Positions 59,316-64,000 of a stretch of 64,000 bases of DNA are shown here, one piece after another. The stretch is from Streptomyces sp. NBC_00249 (lineage in GTDB: Bacteria; Actinomycetota; Actinomycetes; Streptomycetales; Streptomycetaceae): contig NZ_JAPEMV010000005.1 in NCBI RefSeq assembly GCF_026342355.1, positions 496,001 through 560,000 of the forward strand, read 5' to 3'. Each line of letters starts with the position of its first letter. Position 1 is the stretch's first letter. A program made the translations under genes and the position numbers. The notes under the pieces are model-generated. The model ran no database searches. It was not told the DNA's origin and worked only from the letters and a program-made list of their open reading frames with translations.

Positions 59316-60467
59316 ATGCGACCCGCTCGCCTCACTGTCCTCACCGCGGTCGCCGCGGTGGCCGCGATCACCGCCGTCACCGGCTGCGCCGAGAAGAGCG
59401 ACAAGGCCGGCGCGGGCCACATCCACGTGAAGGCGACCGACACCGCCTGCGAGCTCTCCAAGACCGAGTTCCCGGCCGGCAAGGTCGAGATCGAGGTCGA
59501 GAACAAGGGCTCCAAGGTCACCGAGCTGTACGTCCTCTTCCCGGACGACCGCATCGTCGCCGAGCGCGAGAACATCGGCCCCGGCACCAAGGCCACCATC
59601 ACCGCCGAGATCAAGGCGGGCGACTACGCCTTCGCGTGCAAGCCCGGCATGAAGGGCGACGGCATCCGCACGAAGGTCAAGGCCACCGGCCAGGGCGGCG
59701 GCGAGAAGCGCACCCCCGAGCTGGACGCCGCGGTCGCCGCGTACCGCAAGTACGTCCAGGAGCAGGCGGACGAGACGCTGCCGAAGGCCCAGACCTTCGT
59801 CGACGCCGTCAAGGCCGGTGACGTGGAGGCCGCGAAGAAGGCCTACGCCCCGTCCCGCATCGGCTGGGAGCGCACCGAGCCGGTCGCCGAGTCCTTCGGC
59901 GACATCGACCCGAAGGTCGACGTCCGTGAGGACGGCCTGGAGGCCGGCCAGGACCCGGCGAAGGACTGGACCGGCTGGCACCGCCTGGAGAAGTCGCTGT
60001 TCCAGGACAACAAGATCGGTGACGAGGAGAAGAAGCTCGCCGACACCCTGATCGCCGACCTGACCGACTGGCAGAAGAAGGTCGGCACGGCCGAGATCAC
60101 CCCGACCTCCATGGCCAACGGCGCCAAGGAGCTGCTCGACGAGGTCGCCACCGGCAAGGTGACGGGCGAGGAAGAGCGCTACAGCCACACCGACCTGGTC
60201 GACTTCAAGGCCAACGTCGAGGGCGCCCAGAAGTCGTACGAGCTCCTCAAGACGGTCACCGCGAAGAACGACCCGGAGCTCGCCAAGCAGCTCGACACCC
60301 AGTTCGCCGCGATGAACACCCTTCTGGACAAGTACCGCGCCGACAAGACCACCTACGAGTTCACCTCGTACGACAAGGTCGGCGAGGCCGAGCGCAAGGA
60401 GCTCTCGGACGCCGTCAGCGCACTGGGCGAGCCGCTGTCCAAGCTGGCCGCCGCGGTCGTCAAGTAG
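59316..60467 (+). CDS. efeO: Iron uptake system lipoprotein EfeO
   Basis: Extracytoplasmic component of the EfeUOB system, 383 residues. Lipoprotein signal AAVAAITAVTGCAEK. The N-terminal cupredoxin-like domain (HIHVKATDTACELSKTEFPAGKVEIEVENKG, YAFACKPGMKGDG) probably binds metal; the C-terminal imelysin/M75 domain has the GxHxxE motif in TGWHRLEKSLF. It receives iron and hands it to EfeU after oxidation state adjustment. First gene of efeO-efeB-efeU, with 30- and 34-base gaps. Less Ala/Gly-rich and more Lys-rich than neighbouring genes. Confidence 0.93.
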   Translation: MRPARLTVLTAVAAVAAITAVTGCAEKSDKAGAGHIHVKATDTACELSKTEFPAGKVEIEVENKGSKVTELYVLFPDDRIVAERENIGPGTKATITAEIKAGDYAFACKPGMKGDGIRTKVKATGQGGGEKRTPELDAAVAAYRKYVQEQADETLPKAQTFVDAVKAGDVEAAKKAYAPSRIGWERTEPVAESFGDIDPKVDVREDGLEAGQDPAKDWTGWHRLEKSLFQDNKIGDEEKKLADTLIADLTDWQKKVGTAEITPTSMANGAKELLDEVATGKVTGEEERYSHTDLVDFKANVEGAQKSYELLKTVTAKNDPELAKQLDTQFAAMNTLLDKYRADKTTYEFTSYDKVGEAERKELSDAVSALGEPLSKLAAAVVK

Positions 60468-60497
60468 TCAGGACCAGGCAGAGGCGGGAGAACTTTC

Positions 60498-61763
60498 ATG
60501 ACTGACGACCAGGTGACGCAGGAGTCCGAGGACTCCGCCGCCGCGCCCTCGCGCCGCTCCGTGCTCGGGTGGGGCGGGGCGGGGCTCGCGATCGGCGCGG
60601 CCGCGGCCGGCGGCGCGGTCGCCGCGTTCGGCAGCGGCTCGGACATGGCGCCGGCGGCCTCCGCCGGGGCGGCCGTGCCCTTCCACGGCGAACACCAGGC
60701 CGGCATCGCCAGCGCCGTCCAGGACCGGCTGCACTTCGCGGCCTTCGACGTGAAGACGAAGAGCCGCGACGAGCTGGTCCAGCTCCTCAAGGAATGGACG
60801 GCCGCGGCCCGGCTGATGACGGCCGGCCACCCGGTCGGCGACGTGTACGAGGGCCTGCCCGAGGCCCCGCCCACCGACACCGGCGAGGCCCTCGGCCTCA
60901 AGCCCTCCCGCCTCACCCTGACCATCGGCTTCGGCCCGGGCGTGTTCGCCAAGGACCGCTTCGGACTGGAGGGCAAGCGCCCCGAGGCCCTGATCGACCT
61001 GGAGCTGTTCCCCGGCGACAACCTGGACGCGGCCCGCTCCGGCGGCGACCTGTGCGTCCAGGCCTGCGCCGACGACCCGCAGGTCGCGGTGCACGCCATC
61101 CGCCAGCTGGCCCGCATCGGCTTCGGCAAGGTCGCCGTGCGCTGGTCGCAGCTCGGCTTCGGCAAGACCTCGTCCACCACCCCGGACGAGCAGACCCCGC
61201 GCAACATGATGGGCTTCAAGGACGGCACCCGGAACATCTCGGGCACCGACACCGCGGCCCTGGCAAAGCACGTGTGGGTCGGCTCCGGCGACGGCAGCGA
61301 CTGGCTGACCGGCGGCTCGTACCTGGTCGCCCGGCGCATCCGGATGAACATCGAGATCTGGGACCGCACCCCGCTGCGGGAGCAGGAGGACATCTTCGGC
61401 CGCGACAAGGGCGAGGGTGCCCCCGTCGGCAAGTCCAAGGAGCGCGACGAGCCGTTCCTGAAGGCGATGAAGCCCGAGGCGCACGTCCGTCTCGCGCACC
61501 CCGACACCAACGACGGGGCGACCATCCTGCGCCGCGGCTACTCCTTCACGGACGGCACGGACGGCCTGGGCCGGCTCGACGCGGGCCTGTTCTTCCTGGC
61601 CTACCAGCGTGACGTCCGCAAGGGCTTCGTGCCGATCCAGCGCCAGCTGGCCAAGGCCGACGTCCTCAACGAATACATCCAGCACGTGGGTTCGGCCGTC
61701 TTCGCCGTCCCGCCGGGCGTCCGCGACAAGGACGACTGGTGGGGCCGGACGCTGTTCGCGTAG
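60498..61763 (+). CDS. efeB: Dye-decolorizing (DyP-type) heme peroxidase EfeB, Tat-exported
   Basis: Exported heme peroxidase, 421 residues. Twin-arginine signal PSRRSVLGWGGAGLAIGAAA. DyP motifs: GFKDGTRNI (GXXDG with catalytic Asp), a heme-contact region AHPDTNDGATILRRGYSFTDG with the proximal His, and FFLAYQRDVRKGFVPIQRQL. In Efe systems it is thought to oxidise Fe2+ or, as proposed for E. coli, to extract iron from heme without breaking the ring; the second would fit this heme-rich island. ATG 60498 lies 30 bases after efeO. Confidence 0.93.
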   Translation: MTDDQVTQESEDSAAAPSRRSVLGWGGAGLAIGAAAAGGAVAAFGSGSDMAPAASAGAAVPFHGEHQAGIASAVQDRLHFAAFDVKTKSRDELVQLLKEWTAAARLMTAGHPVGDVYEGLPEAPPTDTGEALGLKPSRLTLTIGFGPGVFAKDRFGLEGKRPEALIDLELFPGDNLDAARSGGDLCVQACADDPQVAVHAIRQLARIGFGKVAVRWSQLGFGKTSSTTPDEQTPRNMMGFKDGTRNISGTDTAALAKHVWVGSGDGSDWLTGGSYLVARRIRMNIEIWDRTPLREQEDIFGRDKGEGAPVGKSKERDEPFLKAMKPEAHVRLAHPDTNDGATILRRGYSFTDGTDGLGRLDAGLFFLAYQRDVRKGFVPIQRQLAKADVLNEYIQHVGSAVFAVPPGVRDKDDWWGRTLFA

Positions 61764-61797
61764 TCCCCGTCGTAGAGCCTGGAGAGGAACCACCGCC

Positions 61798-62658
61798 GTG
61801 TTCGGCAACTATCTGATCGGCCTGCGCGAGGGTCTGGAGGCGAGCCTGGTCGTCTGCATCCTCGTCGCCTACCTGGTGAAGACGCAGAACCGGGCCGCGC
61901 TGCGCCCGGTGTGGATCGGCATCGGCATCGCCTGCACCATCTCGCTGGCCTTCGGCGCCCTGCTGACCTTCGGGACGCAGGAGCTGACCTTCGAGGCGCA
62001 GGAGCTGCTGGGCGGCAGCCTGTCGATCCTCTCGGTCGGTCTGGTGACCTGGATGGTCTTCTGGATGAAGCGCACCGCGCGGCACCTGAAGGGCGAGCTG
62101 GAGGGCAAGCTCGACGCGGCCCTGGCCATGGGCACCGGCGCGCTGGTGGCCACCGCCTTCCTGGCGGTGGGCCGCGAGGGCCTGGAGACCGCGCTGTTCG
62201 TGTGGGCCTCGGTCCGCGCGAGCGGTGAGGGCTCGTCCGCGCCGCTGATCGGGGTGCTGCTGGGCATCGGCACGGCCATCGTGCTGGGCTGGCTGTTCTA
62301 CCGGGGCGCCCTGAGGATCAACCTGGCGAAGTTCTTCCGGTGGACCGGCGGCATGCTGGTGGTCGTGGCCGCGGGCGTGCTCGCGTACGGGGTCCACGAC
62401 CTCCAGGAGGCGGCGTTCCTCGGCGGTCTGAACGACAAGGCCTTCGACATCAGCTCGGCGGTCCCGCCGGACAGCTGGTACGGGGTCCTGCTCAAGGGCG
62501 TCTTCAACTTCCAGCCCGACCCGACGGTCACCCAGCTGGTGGTGTGGGCGCTGTACCTGGCCGTCGTGCTGACGCTGTTCCTGCTGCCGGCCGGCTTCGG
62601 CCGGTCGTCCTCGGGGAACCCGGCGGCCAAGGCCCCGGCCGCCGCCTCGCGCGACTGA
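61798..62658 (+). CDS. efeU: Ferrous/ferric iron permease EfeU (FTR1 family)
   Basis: High-affinity iron permease, 286 residues, seven spans. Two iron-coordinating REGLE motifs: GLREGLEASLVVC (TM1) and VGREGLETALFVWAS (TM4). GTG start at 61798 after GGAGAGG, encoding VFGNYLIGLREGLEAS as in the family. The C-terminus is a short Ser/Ala/Pro tail. Last gene of the efe operon; a strong hairpin follows at 62671. The full efeO-B-U set appears intact. Confidence 0.94.
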   Translation: MFGNYLIGLREGLEASLVVCILVAYLVKTQNRAALRPVWIGIGIACTISLAFGALLTFGTQELTFEAQELLGGSLSILSVGLVTWMVFWMKRTARHLKGELEGKLDAALAMGTGALVATAFLAVGREGLETALFVWASVRASGEGSSAPLIGVLLGIGTAIVLGWLFYRGALRINLAKFFRWTGGMLVVVAAGVLAYGVHDLQEAAFLGGLNDKAFDISSAVPPDSWYGVLLKGVFNFQPDPTVTQLVVWALYLAVVLTLFLLPAGFGRSSSGNPAAKAPAAASRD

Positions 62659-62670
62659 GCACCTGACGGA

Positions 62671-62709
62671 CGAAGGGCCCCTTCCGTGGTTCACGGAGGG
62701 GGCCCTTCG
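62671..62709. terminator. Terminator after the efe operon
   Basis: A long stem CGAAGGGCCCCTTCCGTG / CACGGAGGGGGCCCTTCG with loop GTT (one mismatch in 18 pairs), 13 bases after the efeU stop. It also serves the convergent PhzF gene ending at 62725. Confidence 0.8.
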
Positions 62710-62724
62710 CGTGTCGTTCGCGGG

Positions 62725-63588
62725 TCAGGCGATCCGTACGCCCGTGCCGCTGACGTGGACGCGCGGGTCCCCTTCGCGCAGTTCCACCGTGAGCAGGCCC
62801 GGCCGGCCCATGTCCTCGCCCTGGTGGAGGGTCAGCACGGCCTGCGCCGGGACCAGGCCCAGCTCGCGCGCGTACGCGCCGAAGGCGGCTGCGGCGGCGC
62901 CCGTGGCGGGGTCCTCGACGACGCCGCCGACCGGGAAGGGGTCCCGTACGTGGAACTCCGCCGGGCCCGCCCGGTGCACGAGCTGGACGGTGGTGAGGTC
63001 CAGGCGCCGCATCAGGGCATCCAGCCGCGCGAAGTCGTACGCGAGGTCCGCGAGCCGGGCCCGGGTGGCGGCGCCGAGTACGAGGTGCCGCGCTCCCGCG
63101 TAGGCGATCCGGGGCGGGAACGCCGGGTCCAGGTCCGCCGCGGGCCAGTCCAGTGCGGCCAGCGCCTCCGCGAGGTCGGCCCCGTCGATCTCCTCGGTGT
63201 GCGGTTCGACGCTGGTCAGGGTGGCCCGCAGGCCCCCCTCCTCGGCGGTGACGGAGACCGGCACGGTCCCGACGCGGGTCGCGAGGAGCAGGTCCCCGGG
63301 CCCGATCCGCTCGGCCAGCGCCACGGCGGTGGCGACGGTGGCGTGCCCGCAGAACGGCACCTCCGCCTTCGGGCTGAAGTACCGCACGGTGAAACCGCGG
63401 CCGGCCGGGCCGCCCAGGCCCTCCGGCGGGGCGGTGAGGAAGGCCGTCTCGCTGTAGCCGAGCCGGGCGGCGACCTCCAGCATGGCGGCCTCGTCCAGGC
63501 CGGCGGCGTCGAGCACGATCCCGGCGGGGTTGCCGCCTTCCGGGTCGCTGGAGAAAGCGGTGTAGCGCAGTACCTCGGTATCGGTCAT
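62725..63588 (-). CDS. PhzF-family isomerase-like protein, full length
   Basis: 287 residues: VLRYTAFSSDPEGGNPAGIVLDAAGLDEAAMLEVAARLGYSETAFL, FTVRYFSPKAEVPFCGHATVATAVALAE (GHAT active-site motif), GAEFHVRDPFPVGGVVEDPATGAAAAAFGAYAREL. The catalytic Glu of PhzF would lie in YSETAF. Members isomerise small acids or have unknown activity. Cytoplasmic; ATG at 63588. Paralogous in fold, but not close, to the short version at 52114-52764. Confidence 0.9.
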   Translation of the reverse strand: MTDTEVLRYTAFSSDPEGGNPAGIVLDAAGLDEAAMLEVAARLGYSETAFLTAPPEGLGGPAGRGFTVRYFSPKAEVPFCGHATVATAVALAERIGPGDLLLATRVGTVPVSVTAEEGGLRATLTSVEPHTEEIDGADLAEALAALDWPAADLDPAFPPRIAYAGARHLVLGAATRARLADLAYDFARLDALMRRLDLTTVQLVHRAGPAEFHVRDPFPVGGVVEDPATGAAAAAFGAYARELGLVPAQAVLTLHQGEDMGRPGLLTVELREGDPRVHVSGTGVRIA

Positions 63589-63632
63589 GCGGTCATGATC
63601 ACCAACGCCGCCGCGCCTGGCAACGGGGTTGC

Positions 63633-64000
63633 TCAGCCGCGTCCGATGTACGGCATGGCCGTCGCCATCACCGTCGCGAACTGCACGTTCGCCTCCAGCG
63701 GCAGCTCCGCCATGTGCAGCACGGTGCGGGCCACGTCGGCGGCGTCCATCACCGGCTCCACCGCCAGCTGCCCGTTGGCCTGGAGGATGCCGGTCTGCAT
63801 GCGCTCGGTCATCTCGGTGGCCGCGTTGCCGATGTCGATCTGCCCGCAGGCGATCCGGTACGGGCGCCCGTCCAGCGACAGCGACTTCGTCAGGCCGGTC
63901 ATGGCGTGCTTGGTCGCGGTGTAGGCGACGGAGTTCGGGCGGGGCACGTGCGCCGAGATGGATCCGTTGTTGATGATGCGGCCGCCCTGCGGGTCCTGCT
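63633..64000 (-). CDS. Short-chain dehydrogenase/reductase, C-terminal part, cut by the window edge
   Basis: The C-terminal ~121 residues of an SDR oxidoreductase. Just inside the window is the end of the catalytic-Ser strand (RIINNGSISAHVPRP), then the YxxxK catalytic motif YTATKHAMTGLTKSLSLDGRPYRIACGQIDIGNAATEM, and a C-terminal helix ADVARTVLHMAELPLEANVQF. The nucleotide-binding N-terminus lies beyond 64000. Substrate unknown. It ends 44 bases upstream of the PhzF start on the same strand, so the two may be co-transcribed. Confidence 0.9.
   Translation of the reverse strand, partial: QDPQGGRIINNGSISAHVPRPNSVAYTATKHAMTGLTKSLSLDGRPYRIACGQIDIGNAATEMTERMQTGILQANGQLAVEPVMDAADVARTVLHMAELPLEANVQFATVMATAMPYIGRG

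Noticed and set aside
52114..63588. Phenazine biosynthesis because of two PhzF-family genes
   Set aside because: No other phz genes are present; the family is broad and mostly not involved in phenazines.

Overview
The window is high-GC actinobacterial chromosome, almost certainly Streptomyces. The support is the very high G+C at third codon positions, frequent GTG starts and GTGA/ATGA stop-start overlaps, LAxTG-type surface anchoring, an F420-dependent redox gene, an AfsR-type regulator, and a gene order (maltose genes, glnE, a glnA2-type gene, nadE, panB, map) that I recall from the S. coelicolor core chromosome. No rRNA, tRNA, CRISPR array or prophage was seen.

Layout. (1) 1-13754 is a starch/maltodextrin region: the start of a secreted pullulanase-type enzyme, a secreted alpha-amylase with a starch-binding domain, a malE-malF-malG-aglA-malR operon on the minus strand, and a second aglA-malR pair on the plus strand. 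The second pair makes a mirror image around malE. CTTGC/GCAAG operator-like repeats precede the amylase gene and lie between malE and the second aglA. Between amylase and the first malR-like gene sits an unusual cassette (2731-4950). Two inverted ~375-bp repeats, each with a multi-hairpin core, flank a CYTH (class IV adenylate cyclase/triphosphatase-like) gene, a decayed XRE regulator and a small unknown gene. (2) 13849-20579 holds a PAP2-type membrane phosphatase, an amidohydrolase/permease/TetR unit, and a deletion scar joining the 5'-truncated remains of a LysR regulator and a multidrug MFS exporter. (3) 20642-31950 has glnE, two tandem exported PIG-L-type deacetylases with beta-propeller tails, a transmembrane Ser/Thr kinase and a glnA2-type glutamine synthetase homologue. 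(4) 32125-43854 contains small exported proteins (DUF3105, DUF305), a CBS protein, a long palindromic MITE-like element that supplies stop codons to two convergent genes, nadE, an exported EEP-family phosphatase/nuclease, panB and a Drr-type ABC exporter. (5) 43919-51243 holds an AfsR-like regulator, a site-2-protease-like gene, a 57-residue membrane protein, an F420:NADP oxidoreductase, two unknown proteins and map. (6) 51299-62709 is an iron/heme island: heme oxygenase, two HtaA-domain surface proteins, a hemin ABC transporter (hmuTUV) and an elemental iron uptake operon (efeO-efeB-efeU), with three iron-box-like sites. (7) The window ends with a PhzF-family gene and a truncated short-chain dehydrogenase.

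How the genes work together. Extracellular amylase and pullulanase would produce maltodextrins, MalEFG would import them and AglA would split them inside the cell, under MalR-type repressors. In the iron island, surface HtaA proteins would catch heme, HmuTUV would import it, heme oxygenase would release the iron, and EfeUOB would add a separate iron route, probably all under a DmdR/IdeR-type repressor. The parts least explained by known biology are the inverted-repeat CYTH cassette and the structured core repeated in its arms.
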